Shown here one piece after another: positions 35,111-44,205 of a DNA stretch of 64,000 nt. The stretch's first letter is position 1; each line of letters starts with the position of its first letter. The translations under genes were made by a program, and so were the position numbers. Location of the stretch: contig NZ_VZPP01000004.1 in NCBI RefSeq assembly GCF_008801475.1, positions 186,001-250,000 on the forward strand, written 5' to 3'. The stretch is from Pseudomonas moorei. GTDB lineage: Bacteria > Pseudomonadota > Gammaproteobacteria > Pseudomonadales > Pseudomonadaceae. The notes under the pieces are model-generated. The model had not been told where the DNA came from, did no database searches, and worked only from the letters and a program-made list of their open reading frames with translations.

Positions 35111-35156
35111 AAAAAAAGGACCGGGCGTGCTCTTGGTAAGGGAGCACGCCCAGTCC
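35111..35156 (-). terminator. Strong intrinsic terminator of prc
   Basis: On the minus strand GGACTGGGCGTGCTC pairs with GAGCACGCCCGGTCC, followed by TTTTTTT. It stands between the prc stop and the start of the EAL-GGDEF gene. Confidence 0.93.
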
Positions 35157-35226
35157 TCTATTTCACGACAGAATGATGACTGTTTGATGACGCTCCGGGG
35201 AGCGTCAGCATTAAATTGCCATCATC

Positions 35227-37308
35227 TTAGTGCTTGGCTACCGCGGTATTGAGCTTGAGGTAGTCCAGCAGAATGCGCCCGGTTTCGCTCAGGTAGGCGT
35301 CGTCTTCTGGCTTGGTCTTGTCCGGCTCGGCCGCGATGGCGTCTTCGTCTTCTTTCTTCAGCTCTTTGAGTGGCTCTTCGCCCTTGGCCTTGCGACGAAT
35401 GTTCTCCATGGCCAGTTGCTTGGCTTCGATATCGGCGTGTTGCGCACGACGGTCGGCTTCATTGAGGCTGACGGTTTTTTCTGCCATCAGTTTCTGCGCC
35501 AGGGCCAGCTTGTCGCGAATGAACACGAACTCCGCGTCCTTGGCCGTACGCACGTCATGCTCGGATTTGAGCTGGCTGATGTACGGTTTGAACGGGTCGA
35601 CCGCAGGCTTGATGGCCGCCTTGATGGTGTCCCACGGCATGGCTTCCGGCAGGGCGCTCTCGCCGATTTCCTTGGTGTCGATGATCGACGGGTAATCGAT
35701 GTCCGGCAGTACGCCCTGATGCTGGGTGCTCTGGCCGGAAACCCGGTAGAACTTGGCCAGGGTCAGCTTCAGTTCGCCATGGTTCAGCGGCTGGATGGTC
35801 TGCACGGTGCCTTTACCGAAGGTCTGGCCGCCGATGATCAACGCGCGGTGGTAGTCCTGCATGGCACCGGCAAAAATCTCCGAGGCCGAGGCGGACAGGC
35901 GGTTGACCAGCAACGCCATCGGGCCCTTGTAGAACGCACCCGGATTTTCATCTTCCAGTACATCGACACGTCCGTCGGCGTTGCGCACCAGCACGGTCGG
36001 ACCTTTGTCGATGAACAGGCTGGTCAGCTCAGTGGCTTCCTGAAGGGAGCCGCCGCCGTTGTTGCGCAGGTCGATGACCACGCCGTCGACCTTGTCTTTC
36101 TGCAACTCGGTCAGCAGTTTCTTGACGTCGCGGGTGGTGCTCTTGTAATCCGGATCGCCGGCACGGAATGCCTTGAAGTCCAGGTAGAACGCCGGGATCT
36201 CGATGACACCGAGCTTGTAGTCCTTGCCATCCTGTTTCAGGTTGAGGACCGATTTTTTCACCGCCTGATCTTCAAGCTTCACCGCTTCGCGAGTGATCGG
36301 CACGATCTTGCTGGTCTGGTCGTTCGGCGCATTGCTGGCTGGAATCACTTCCAGGCGCACCACGGTGCCTTTCGGGCCGCGGATCAGCTTGACCACTTCG
36401 TCCAGGCGCCAGCCGACCACGTCGACCATTTCTTTGTTGCCCTGGGCAACGCCGATGATCTTGTCGGCCGGTGCAACCTGCTTGGTCTTGTCCGCCGGAC
36501 CTGCCGGCACCAGGCGCACGACTTTCACTTGATCGTTATCGCTCTGCAACACGGCGCCGATGCCCTCCAGCGACAGGCTCATGTTGATGTCGAAGTTTTC
36601 CGCGTTATCCGGCGACAGATAGTTGGTGTGCGGGTCGTAGGACATGGCAAAGGTGTTGATGTACGCCTGGAAGATGTCTTCCGCGCGGGTCTGGTCCAGG
36701 CGCGCCAATTGGTTCTTGTAGCGCTTGGTCAGGGTTTCCTGGATCTGTTTGGAGTCCTTGCCGGCGATCTTCTGCCGCAACACTTCGTCCTTGACGCGCT
36801 TGCGCCACAGGTCGTCGAGTTCAGCGGTGGATTTGAGCCAAGGGGCGTCCTTGCGATCGACCAGCAAGGTTTCCTTGGTGCTGAAGTCCATCTTGTCGAC
36901 GCCCTTGTCCAACTCTGCAAGGGCGAAGTCCAGACGCGACTTGACGCGGTCCAGATAGCGCTTGTAGATGGTGAACCCGGCGTTGAGGTCGCCGCTTTTG
37001 AGGAAGTCGTCGAACTGGGTCTTCCACTTGTCGAATTCGGCGATGTCGCTGGCCATGAAGTAGCTGCGCGACGGATCCAGCAGCTTGAGGTAGCTGTCGT
37101 AGATGATCACCGAGCGCGCGTCATCGAGCGGCGGCTTGCTGTAATGATGACGCTTGAGCAACTCCACGACGTTCAGACTGGCGATGACTTCGTCACGGTC
37201 AGGTTGAAGGTTGTCCCAGCTGTTGGCTGCGAAAGAACTGCTCGACATCGGCAACAGGCCGATACCGATGAATAGGGCGAGGGCGGTGCTGGGGAACAAA
37301 CGCTTCAT
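35227..37308 (-). CDS. prc: Carboxy-terminal processing protease Prc/Tsp (AlgO)
   Basis: A 693-residue periplasmic serine protease that degrades proteins with nonpolar C-termini. It has a signal peptide (MKRLFPSTALALFIGIGLLPMSSSSFAA), an N-terminal helical domain, a PDZ domain (SLEGIGAVLQSDNDQVKVVRLVPAGPADKT), and the protease core with VIDLRNNGGGSLQEA, the catalytic serine in NRLSASASEIFAGAMQDY and the lysine in GQTFGKGTVQ. The P. aeruginosa homologue AlgO acts in the alginate cascade. ATG 37308 gives the signal peptide; ATG 37341 is in frame but would add a basic leader. No good ribosome site is visible for either. Confidence 0.94.
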   Translation of the reverse strand: MKRLFPSTALALFIGIGLLPMSSSSFAANSWDNLQPDRDEVIASLNVVELLKRHHYSKPPLDDARSVIIYDSYLKLLDPSRSYFMASDIAEFDKWKTQFDDFLKSGDLNAGFTIYKRYLDRVKSRLDFALAELDKGVDKMDFSTKETLLVDRKDAPWLKSTAELDDLWRKRVKDEVLRQKIAGKDSKQIQETLTKRYKNQLARLDQTRAEDIFQAYINTFAMSYDPHTNYLSPDNAENFDINMSLSLEGIGAVLQSDNDQVKVVRLVPAGPADKTKQVAPADKIIGVAQGNKEMVDVVGWRLDEVVKLIRGPKGTVVRLEVIPASNAPNDQTSKIVPITREAVKLEDQAVKKSVLNLKQDGKDYKLGVIEIPAFYLDFKAFRAGDPDYKSTTRDVKKLLTELQKDKVDGVVIDLRNNGGGSLQEATELTSLFIDKGPTVLVRNADGRVDVLEDENPGAFYKGPMALLVNRLSASASEIFAGAMQDYHRALIIGGQTFGKGTVQTIQPLNHGELKLTLAKFYRVSGQSTQHQGVLPDIDYPSIIDTKEIGESALPEAMPWDTIKAAIKPAVDPFKPYISQLKSEHDVRTAKDAEFVFIRDKLALAQKLMAEKTVSLNEADRRAQHADIEAKQLAMENIRRKAKGEEPLKELKKEDEDAIAAEPDKTKPEDDAYLSETGRILLDYLKLNTAVAKH

Positions 37309-37396
37309 GTTGATTCGACGCGGGGACAATTGATAACGCATATTAGGCCGTCTTTGAAGTCGCCGGTTCCACAAGGGCCGGTCGCATGATGCAAAA

Positions 37397-37420
37397 AGCC
37401 CGGCGCTACAGCTTCGGGCT
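37397..37420 (-). terminator. Terminator-like hairpin in the prc leader
   Basis: On the minus strand AGCCCG...CGGGCT is followed by TTTTTGC. It lies about 90 bases before the prc start codon, in the divergent prc/quinone-reductase region, where a terminator is not expected. It may attenuate prc or block antisense transcription. Confidence 0.45.
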
Positions 37421-37446
37421 CAGTCCAGACTCACTATGGAGGCACT

Positions 37447-38409
37447 GTGAAAGCATTGCAAGGCGTTGACGGTCAAGTGGAGTGGGTTGAAGAGCCAAGT
37501 CCGGCATGTGATGTCGGCCAAGTTCGGATCCGAGTGGCGGCAGCAGGTCTCAATCGTGCCGATTTGTTGCAGAAAGCAGGTTTGTATCCGCCGCCGCCGG
37601 GGGCCAGCCAGGTGCTTGGTCTAGAGTGTTCGGGGGTGATCAGCGAGGTCGGGCCGGGCTCGTCCTGGCAATTGGGGGATCGGGTCTGCGCCTTGCTGGC
37701 CGGGGGCGGGATGGCCGAAGAGGTGGTTGTCGACGGACGGCATGTGTTGCCGGTTCCCGACGGAATGTCATTGGTCGAAGCCGCCGCGTTGCCGGAAGTG
37801 TATGCGACCGTTTGGTTGAACTTGTTTCAACTCGCAGCGCTCAAGCCTGGTGAAAAAGTTCTGCTGCACGCCGGCGCCAGTGGAATTGGTTCAGCTGCCA
37901 TTCAGTTGTGCAAGGCGTTTGGTAACCCGTGCTGGGTCAGCGTGGGGTCTGCCGAGCGTCTGGCGTATTGCGAAGCGCTCGGAGCCCAGGGTGGCGTGGT
38001 GCGCACAACCGATCTGGAGAGCTTGAGCGACCTGGGACCGTTCAATGTCATCCTCGACCCGGTGGGCGGTAATTATTCGGCGTTGAACCTCAAGCTGCTG
38101 GAGCAGGACGGACGCTGGGTGCTGATTGGCCTGATGGGTGGCCGCGAGGCGAAGCTGGACCTGGCTCAGGTACTGGCCAAGCGCGTGCAGTTGCTGGGGT
38201 CGACCCTGCGCAGCCGCGACGAGCAGTTCAAGGCCGATCTGTTCAGCGATCTGAGCCAGCAGGTATGGCCGTTGTTTGCCGAAGGGCGTTTGAGCCCGCA
38301 GTTGGCCAGGACCTTTGCGATCAAGGACGCCGAAGCGGCGTTCGCGGAGCTGGCGAGCAACAAGGTGGCGGGGAAGGTGGTGTTGGTGATCGACGAAAGC
38401 TTGAGCTGA
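37447..38409 (+). CDS. NAD(P)H quinone oxidoreductase (PIG3/QOR-like)
   Basis: A 320-residue medium-chain dehydrogenase/reductase without zinc ligands. Visible are VRIRVAAAGLNRADLLQKAGLYPPPPGASQVLGLECSG at the N-terminus (PIG3 signature), the nucleotide-binding VLLHAGASGIGSAAIQLCKAFG and AFAELASNKVAGKVVLVI at the end. It reduces quinones by NADPH. GTG at 37447 has GGAGG at 37438-37442 and is the only start with such support. Confidence 0.9.
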   Translation: MKALQGVDGQVEWVEEPSPACDVGQVRIRVAAAGLNRADLLQKAGLYPPPPGASQVLGLECSGVISEVGPGSSWQLGDRVCALLAGGGMAEEVVVDGRHVLPVPDGMSLVEAAALPEVYATVWLNLFQLAALKPGEKVLLHAGASGIGSAAIQLCKAFGNPCWVSVGSAERLAYCEALGAQGGVVRTTDLESLSDLGPFNVILDPVGGNYSALNLKLLEQDGRWVLIGLMGGREAKLDLAQVLAKRVQLLGSTLRSRDEQFKADLFSDLSQQVWPLFAEGRLSPQLARTFAIKDAEAAFAELASNKVAGKVVLVIDESLS

Positions 38410-38412
38410 ATC

Positions 38413-38501
38413 CTGTGGGAGCGTGGCTTGCCCGCGATGAACGATGACGCGGTTTGACAGCTAAACCGCGTCGCCTGAATCGCGAGCAAGCTCCCACAGG
38501 G
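38413..38501. repeat. Mixed REP pair
   Basis: The left unit has the core GGCTTGCCCGC and the right unit CGCGAGCAAGC, so the two units come from different REP classes. An inner inverted repeat GACGCGGTTT/AAACCGCGTC is also present (38449-38472). Confidence 0.75.
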
Positions 38502-38509
38502 GATCGTTG

Positions 38510-39163
38510 TTATTTCCAGAGGTGGATCGGCCAGCCCGCTTTCTCGGCGTGCTCAAGGAGCACGGGATCCGGATTGACCACATGCGGGAAATCCACCTTC
38601 AACAGCAACGGCAAATCGTTGCGTGAGTCTGAATAGAAACTCGCCCCTTCCAGGTTTTCCTCTTCCGCATCCAGCCACTCCAGCAGCCGGGTGATCTTGC
38701 CTTCGCGGTAGGTCAGAGTGCCCACGGTTTGGCCGGTATAGACCCCGTGAGCCACTTCCAGCTCGATGCCGAGAATCTCGTCGATGCCCAGGCGTTCGGC
38801 AATCGGTCGCACCAGGTGCGTGCCCGAGGCGGAGATCACCAGAATGCGATCGCCGAGCTTGCGGTGCTCGGCAATAGCGCGGGTGGCGCCGCTGAAGATG
38901 ATCGGTTCGATGATCTCCTCCACCCATGGACTGACCAAGTGCTCGATCTCTTCCGGCGTGCGCCCGATCAACGGTTCGAGACTGAAGGCCATGTAGTCTT
39001 CCATGGCCAGGTGGCCCCGGCCGTAGGCGTCCATCAATTCCCTGTCGCGGCGCAGGAAGGATTCGCCGTCGACCCAGTTGAGACGGGCCATTTGCTCGCT
39101 CCACAGCGAGGCACAATCGCCGTGGATCAGGGTTTCGTCCAGATCAAAAATTGCCAGGGCCAT
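38510..39163 (-). CDS. HAD-IB family phosphatase (SerB-like)
   Basis: A 217-residue haloacid-dehalogenase hydrolase. Motif I is ALAIFDLDETLIHGD (nucleophile D7, general acid D9), motif II VISASGTHLV, motif III lysine around YREGKITRLLEW and motif IV SFYSDSRNDLPLL. The subfamily IB includes phosphoserine and other phosphomonoester phosphatases. It is 34 bases downstream of the ABC ATPase stop on the same strand, so it may process the imported phosphorylated compound. Confidence 0.88.
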   Translation of the reverse strand: MALAIFDLDETLIHGDCASLWSEQMARLNWVDGESFLRRDRELMDAYGRGHLAMEDYMAFSLEPLIGRTPEEIEHLVSPWVEEIIEPIIFSGATRAIAEHRKLGDRILVISASGTHLVRPIAERLGIDEILGIELEVAHGVYTGQTVGTLTYREGKITRLLEWLDAEEENLEGASFYSDSRNDLPLLLKVDFPHVVNPDPVLLEHAEKAGWPIHLWK

Positions 39164-39197
39164 CAGTGCAGTTCTCTCTTCAACATCAACAAGGGCA

Positions 39198-40187
39198 TCA
39201 GGCTACCTCACACAGCGCCGTCGGATCGATGGAAAGCGCGAGGCGCTGACCATCGGGGTGCAGATCGGACGTCGAGCGGTTGAGCACATCCACCACCAAC
39301 TCCACGCCGCGGGCTTCGATGCGATAACGGATCACGTTGCCCAACAGGCTGTGGCTGCGCACCTGCGCGTCCAGCTCGCCGTCGAGACTCAGTTCGATGG
39401 CCTCCGGGCGAATGGCGATGCGATGGCTGATCGGCCGCTGCAGCAGCTTCGAGGCGGCGTCGGCGTCCAGCAGATTGTAGTTGCCGATGAAACCGGCGGC
39501 GAACACATCCACTGGCGCCGTGTACAGGGTTTCGGCGTCACCGCTTTGTACGATTTTTCCCTGATTCATCAGGAAAATGCGGTCAGACATGGTCAGCGCT
39601 TCTTCCTGATCGTGGGTGACGAAGATCGTGGTCAGGCCCAGTTCGCGCTGGATCTGACGGATCTGTTCGCGCAAGTGTTTACGAATTCGCGCGTCAAGCG
39701 CCGACAGCGGTTCATCCAGCAGCAACAGGCGTGGTCGCGTGACGAGCGAGCGGGCGAGAGCCACGCGCTGGCATTGGCCGCCAGACAGTTGATGCGGATA
39801 GCGCGAGGCAAAGTCGTTCAACTCGACCAGTTTCAGCACTTCGGCAACACGCTTGTGGCTGTCGTCGGCGTTGACCTTTTGCATGCGCAGACCGAAGGCG
39901 ACGTTCTGCTCCACGGTCATGTTGGGGAACAGTGCGTAGCTCTGGAACACCATGCCGATTCCGCGTTTCTGCGGGCTCAATGGGACGATATCAACACCAT
40001 CGAGCAGGATCTTGCCACCATCTACCGAGGTCAGGCCGGCGATGCAGCGCAGTAGCGTCGACTTGCCGCAACCGGACGGGCCGAGCAGGGTGACGAACTC
40101 GCCTTTCTGGATTTCGCAGTTGATGTCGCTGAACACCGTGGTGCCCGCGTAATTCTTTTGAAGATGTTGGACGCTGACATAGCTCAT
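39198..40187 (-). CDS. ABC transporter ATP-binding protein (2-aminoethylphosphonate/Fe-type)
   Basis: A 329-residue importer ATPase. Walker A is LLGPSGCGKSTLL, the Q-loop follows RGIGMVFQSYALFP, the signature is LSGGQCQRVALARS and Walker B LLLLDEPLSALD; the C-terminal 90 residues form a TOBE-like regulatory domain (RPISHRIAIRPEAIELSL). It overlaps the stop region of the upstream permease by ATGA (40184-40187). The class (PotA/PhnT-like) transports polyamines, iron or phosphonates; context favours a phosphorus compound. Confidence 0.9.
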   Translation of the reverse strand: MSYVSVQHLQKNYAGTTVFSDINCEIQKGEFVTLLGPSGCGKSTLLRCIAGLTSVDGGKILLDGVDIVPLSPQKRGIGMVFQSYALFPNMTVEQNVAFGLRMQKVNADDSHKRVAEVLKLVELNDFASRYPHQLSGGQCQRVALARSLVTRPRLLLLDEPLSALDARIRKHLREQIRQIQRELGLTTIFVTHDQEEALTMSDRIFLMNQGKIVQSGDAETLYTAPVDVFAAGFIGNYNLLDADAASKLLQRPISHRIAIRPEAIELSLDGELDAQVRSHSLLGNVIRYRIEARGVELVVDVLNRSTSDLHPDGQRLALSIDPTALCEVA

Positions 40188-40984
40188 TCGCTTTTGTCCT
40201 TGTTCAAGATATTGGCCGCCCAGGTCAGAACCAGCACAAAGAAGAAGTAGGAAATCACCAGCGCACTGGTGAAGTGGCCGCTGCTGTTTCGCATGTTGTT
40301 GAGGTAGACCTGCAGGGTTTCGTAACGGGTGCCGACGAGGATGTTGGCGAACACGAACTCACCGAACAGGAACGAGAACGACAGCAGCAACGCCACCATC
40401 AAGCCCTTGCGCAGGTTCGGCAGCACCACCAGGAACGCTGCTTGAAAGGTGCTGGCACCGAGCAGTTGCGCGGCGTCCATCAGGTCGCGCAGGTTGATCG
40501 CTTGCAGGTTGTTGGTGATCGCCCGATACATGAATGGCAACGCGACGGTGAAGTAGCAACCGATCAGAATCCAGGGCGTGCCGACCATCGCAAACGGTCC
40601 GGAACCGTAGAGCTGCAGCAGGCCCACCGAGGACACCACGGGCGGCACGGCGAACGGCAGCAGGATCAGGATGTTCATCAGCGCGTCGAGTTTCGGGAAG
40701 TGGTAATGCACCACGAACAGCAGCGGCAGAATCAGCACCACCGAGAGAATCAGCGCGCCGATGCAGACCAGCAGCGATTGGCCGAAGGCACTGAGAAACC
40801 GTGGATCGCTCCACAGCTGCGCATACCATTTGATACTGAAACCGCTGGGCAGAATCGTGGCCGACCAACTGCTGGAAATCGAATAGATAAACGTACCGAG
40901 CAACGGCAACAACAGGATCGCAAACAGCAGGTACACCACTACCCGATGGTAAATGCCCACGGGGCCCAATTCAGCGCGAGACAT
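40184..40984 (-). CDS. ABC transporter permease, second subunit
   Basis: A 266-residue inner membrane permease with six helices and the cytosolic EAA-like loop MDAAQLLGASTFQAAFLVVLPNLRKGL. It overlaps the first permease gene by 14 bases and the ATPase gene by 4 bases, consistent with a polycistronic importer. Confidence 0.9.
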   Translation of the reverse strand: MSRAELGPVGIYHRVVVYLLFAILLLPLLGTFIYSISSSWSATILPSGFSIKWYAQLWSDPRFLSAFGQSLLVCIGALILSVVLILPLLFVVHYHFPKLDALMNILILLPFAVPPVVSSVGLLQLYGSGPFAMVGTPWILIGCYFTVALPFMYRAITNNLQAINLRDLMDAAQLLGASTFQAAFLVVLPNLRKGLMVALLLSFSFLFGEFVFANILVGTRYETLQVYLNNMRNSSGHFTSALVISYFFFVLVLTWAANILNKDKSE

Positions 40985-41807
40985 GGTAGCTCCTCTTCAA
41001 CAGCAGCTGATGCACGATGGTCACCAGGGTCATCAAGGCCACCAGCACCACGGCCAGGGCACTGGCCAGGTTCGGATCGAGGGAGATATCCCCCGAGACC
41101 ATCGCCGCGATACGGATCGGCAGCACGTTGAAGTTGCCGGTGGTCAGGGCGTACACCGTGGCGTAGGCGCCGAGGGCGTTGGCCAGCAGGATCACGAAGG
41201 TGCCGAGCAGTGCCGGTGTCAGTACCGGTAGACCGATGTGGCGCCAGAATTGCCAGCCGTTCGCCCCGAGCAGTTCCGCGGACTCGCGCCAGTCTTCGCG
41301 CAGGGCATCGAAGGCGGGGTAGAGCAGCAGCACGCCAAGGGGAATCTGGAAGTAGGTGTAGAGAATGATCAGCCCGGTTTTCGAGTACAGGTTGAAATCC
41401 TGAATGATCCCCGCCTGCTTGAGCATGATGGTGAAGCTGCCGTTGAAGCCCAGCAGGATGATGAACGCAAAGGCCAGGGGCACGCCGGCAAAGTTGCTGG
41501 TCATGTTGGCGAACGCGTTGACGAAGTTGCGCAGTTTCGAGTCGACCCGCCGCAGCGAATACGCGCCGAGCACGGCGATGATGATCCCGAATACGCTGGA
41601 CCAGAAACTGATCTCGAGGCTGTACTGGATCGCCTGCAGGTAGAACTTCGAGTTGAAGATTTTGCTGAAGTTGGCCAGGCCCCAGCCGAACTCTTCCGAT
41701 TCCAGGCTGTTGATCATCACCCATGCCAGCGGGGCGATTTCGAACACGATAAAGAACAGTGCGAAAGGCACCAGGCACAAGGCTGCCAGCCATTTGCCGC
41801 GAGTCAT
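40971..41807 (-). CDS. ABC transporter permease, first subunit
   Basis: A 278-residue permease (MTRGKWLAALCLVPFALFF start) with six helices and the EAA-like loop ESAELLGANGWQFWRHIGLPVLTPALLG. The ATG at 41807 follows the upstream hydrolase stop by 5 bases. An in-frame GTG/TTG extension to 41834 would overlap that gene without added support. Confidence 0.9.
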   Translation of the reverse strand: MTRGKWLAALCLVPFALFFIVFEIAPLAWVMINSLESEEFGWGLANFSKIFNSKFYLQAIQYSLEISFWSSVFGIIIAVLGAYSLRRVDSKLRNFVNAFANMTSNFAGVPLAFAFIILLGFNGSFTIMLKQAGIIQDFNLYSKTGLIILYTYFQIPLGVLLLYPAFDALREDWRESAELLGANGWQFWRHIGLPVLTPALLGTFVILLANALGAYATVYALTTGNFNVLPIRIAAMVSGDISLDPNLASALAVVLVALMTLVTIVHQLLLKRSYHVSR

Positions 41808-41812
41808 GGCAT

Positions 41813-42619
41813 TCACTTGAGCAGCTCCCGGCACACGGGTTTGTCATGGGGCACGCCCAGCAGCTCGCAGACCGTGCCGCAAATATCCGTCTGTTTCGGT
41901 GCCGCGTCGGCATTGAAACTGAAGGCATCGCCGAGCACGAACAGCGGTACTTCGCGTTCTTCTGGCAACAGGCCGTTATGGGAACGGTCGTTGTTCATGC
42001 CGTGATCCGCCGTCACCAGTACCTGGTAACCGGCGTCGAGCCAGCCTTGCAGGTAGTCGGCGATGATGATGTCGGCCGAACGGGCGCTGTTGCGGTACTG
42101 CGGGGTGTCGAGACCGTGCTTGTGCCCGGCATCGTCGATGTTCATGGGGTGGATCAACAGAAAATTCGGCGCATGGCGCAAGCGCAGGTTTTCCGCGTCG
42201 GCGAACAGGTGCGAGTCGGGGTAGTGATCGTTCCAGTAGAAGTGGCCGTACTGGATCGGCAGATCCGGGTCGTCGGTATGGCGATCCCGGGCAGGCACGA
42301 ACGGTGAACGGTTGTACAGCTCGCTGACCCAGTGATAGGCCGCCGCGGCGGTCTTCAGGCCGGCATCCCTGGCATAGTGGTAGATGCTGCGCTGGCTGGA
42401 CAGGCGCGAGACGTTGTTGTGCACGATGCCGCTGTCGATCGGCGCGACACCGGTCAGGATGCATTCGTAGAGCGGTCGGGACAGGGCCGGTAGCTCGCAC
42501 TCCAATTTGTAGAGCGCTGCGCGTCCTGCGCCGACATAAGCCTGCAGGTGCCCCATGGCGTGCCGGGCAACCTCGTAGCTGAGGCCGTCGAGCACGACAA
42601 GGATGACGTTGTGCTTCAT
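41813..42619 (-). CDS. Alkaline phosphatase superfamily hydrolase (phosphodiesterase/phosphonate type)
   Basis: A 268-residue metal-dependent hydrolase. The N-terminal metal aspartate is in ILVVLDGLSYE (D11); LPALSRPLYECILTGVAP gives the probable serine or threonine nucleophile (S47) in the nucleotide-pyrophosphatase-like position; metal ligands continue in HPMNIDDAGHKHGLD and VLVTADHGMNND. No signal peptide is present, so it works in the cytosol on an imported substrate. It is embedded between substrate-binding protein and permease genes. Relatives include phosphonoacetate hydrolase PhnA, but the substrate cannot be read from the sequence. Confidence 0.85.
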   Translation of the reverse strand: MKHNVILVVLDGLSYEVARHAMGHLQAYVGAGRAALYKLECELPALSRPLYECILTGVAPIDSGIVHNNVSRLSSQRSIYHYARDAGLKTAAAAYHWVSELYNRSPFVPARDRHTDDPDLPIQYGHFYWNDHYPDSHLFADAENLRLRHAPNFLLIHPMNIDDAGHKHGLDTPQYRNSARSADIIIADYLQGWLDAGYQVLVTADHGMNNDRSHNGLLPEEREVPLFVLGDAFSFNADAAPKQTDICGTVCELLGVPHDKPVCRELLK

Positions 42620-42667
42620 AGGGGCAATGACTCCGTGAAACGGGAATTCGGAACTCACTCGGTCCAC

Positions 42668-42759
42668 TGTGGGAGCGAGCCTGATCGCGAAGGCGCCCTG
42701 CCAGTCAACAAGTGTGTTGAATGCAAGTGCGCTATCGCGAGCAGGCTCGCTCCTACAGG
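42668..42759. repeat. REP pair between substrate-binding protein and hydrolase genes
   Basis: TGTGGGAGCGAGCCTGATCGCGA and TCGCGAGCAGGCTCGCTCCTACA face each other. Located inside the importer operon, it probably makes the binding-protein mRNA more abundant than the downstream genes, as REP elements do elsewhere. Confidence 0.8.
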
Positions 42760-42795
42760 GATTTCCATTGGCCCGTCAACTGGCGGGCTACAGCA

Positions 42796-43860
42796 TCACT
42801 TCATTTCGACAATGACTTCTTCGTTCCACTTCTGCGGCAGTGCCTTGGAAGTCTTCTCCCACGCATCCGCGTCCTTGATCGGCGTGACGTTTTTGTACTG
42901 CTCGTTAGGCAGCAGCTTGGCCTTCACGTCATCCGGCAGTTTCACGTGTTCGGCGCGGATCGGACGGGCGTTGCCGCGCGCCAGGTTGGTTTGGCCGGCA
43001 TCGCTGAAGATGTACTCGCGGGTCAGCTTGGCGGCGTTCGGGTTCTTGGCGTATTTGTTGATGATGGTGGTGTAGCCGGAAATCACCGAGCCATCGGACG
43101 GGATCAGCACCACGTAGTCATCCGGATTGGCCATCTTGGCTTTGTAGCTCAGGCCGTTGAAATCCCAGACCACGCCGACTTCGATCTCGCCTTTTTCCAT
43201 GGTGGCGATGGTCGGGTTAGCCATCGACAGGCGGCCCTGTTTGGCGATATCGGCAAACATCAGCAGGGCAGGTTGCAGGTTTTTCTCGTCACCACCATTG
43301 GCCAGTGCGGCGGCCAGAACGCCGTTGGCGGCCTGGGCGGCGGTGCTCACGTCACCGATGGAAACCTTGTATTTGCCGTCCTTGAGGTCGGACCACTTGG
43401 TTGGCACATCGGAGCCGTGCAGCAGCTTCTTGTTGACGATAAAGGCGATGGAACCGGTGTAGGCCAGTGCCCAGTTGCCGTCCTTGTCCTTGGCCCAGTC
43501 AGGCACTTGGTCCCAGGTCGAAGGTTTGTACGGTTGCACCACGCCTTGCTTGACCGCGATCGGGCCGAAGGCGGCACCGACGTCGCCGATGTCGGCGCTG
43601 GCGTTGTCTTTTTCAGCGGCGAACTTGGCGATTTCCTGCGCCGAGCTCATGTCGGTGTCGATGTGTTTCAGGCCGTAGGTCTTGGCCAGGTCGTCCCAGG
43701 TGCCTTTCCAGTTGGCCCAGTCATCGGGCATACCGACACTGTTGACTGCGCCTTCCGCTTTCGCAGCGGCTTCCAGGGTTTTCAAATCATCAGCCGCCAT
43801 GGCGGCGGTGCACATGGCAATGGTCGAGCCTAACAGTGATGCCAGGAAAAGCTGTTTCAT
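42796..43860 (-). CDS. ABC transporter periplasmic substrate-binding protein
   Basis: A 354-residue periplasmic protein with signal peptide MKQLFLASLLGSTIAMCTAAMAA. The mature part has the Fe/phosphonate-type solute-binding fold: EGAVNSVGMPDDWANWKGTWDDL, VVQPYKPSTWDQVPDWAKDKDGNW, GEIEVGVVWDFNGLSYKAKM and NARPIRAEHVKLPDDVK. It is the first gene of the importer operon and divergent from the GntR/UTRA regulator. The substrate is probably a phosphonate or phosphate ester. Confidence 0.88.
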   Translation of the reverse strand: MKQLFLASLLGSTIAMCTAAMAADDLKTLEAAAKAEGAVNSVGMPDDWANWKGTWDDLAKTYGLKHIDTDMSSAQEIAKFAAEKDNASADIGDVGAAFGPIAVKQGVVQPYKPSTWDQVPDWAKDKDGNWALAYTGSIAFIVNKKLLHGSDVPTKWSDLKDGKYKVSIGDVSTAAQAANGVLAAALANGGDEKNLQPALLMFADIAKQGRLSMANPTIATMEKGEIEVGVVWDFNGLSYKAKMANPDDYVVLIPSDGSVISGYTTIINKYAKNPNAAKLTREYIFSDAGQTNLARGNARPIRAEHVKLPDDVKAKLLPNEQYKNVTPIKDADAWEKTSKALPQKWNEEVIVEMK

Positions 43861-43905
43861 TCCGAAGCTCCTATGGGCGTTTTCAACGCTGCGATTGCGG
43901 TTGTG

Positions 43906-43919
43906 TTGGTCTAGGTCAG
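43906..43919. promoter_or_regulatory. TGGTCTAG operator, importer side
   Basis: TTGGTCTAGGTCAG contains TGGTCTAG and an imperfect right arm. It lies 46 bases before the start codon of the binding-protein gene and shares its core with the site at 44206. Confidence 0.55.
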
Positions 43920-44205
43920 CAATACCTGAGCCAATTTAAGGGGGCTCGATGACACTTTGATGTCGTTCGTCGCCCGACAAGACTTTTATGTGGCCGATAT
44001 TGGAGGGTGCCCGGTAAGCGTAGACCATGGGCAAAGGCCCGCTGGACAGGGGACTTGGCCGGTGAATTGCAGGTTTCCAATCGACCCTTGGATAACGTTC
44101 GGAATGACCGTTCGGTAGGTTGTCATCTCTCAGTCATCTGCACTGCCTACGCTTGCAGAACGTTGATCGAGCCGATTTGTCGTGCGGTTCCGCCCCGAAA
44201 CAGTG
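43920..44205. other. Remainder of the divergent regulatory region
   Basis: Between the two TGGTCTAG sites there is no supported ORF. Plus- and minus-strand promoters for the regulator and the importer must lie here or overlap the sites, but no single -35/-10 pair stands out. Confidence 0.4.

Noticed and set aside
35230-37275. Long plus-strand open frame (681 codons) opposite prc
   Set aside because: It is antisense to a clear Prc protease; such frames arise from high third-position GC. No recognisable domain or ribosome site.
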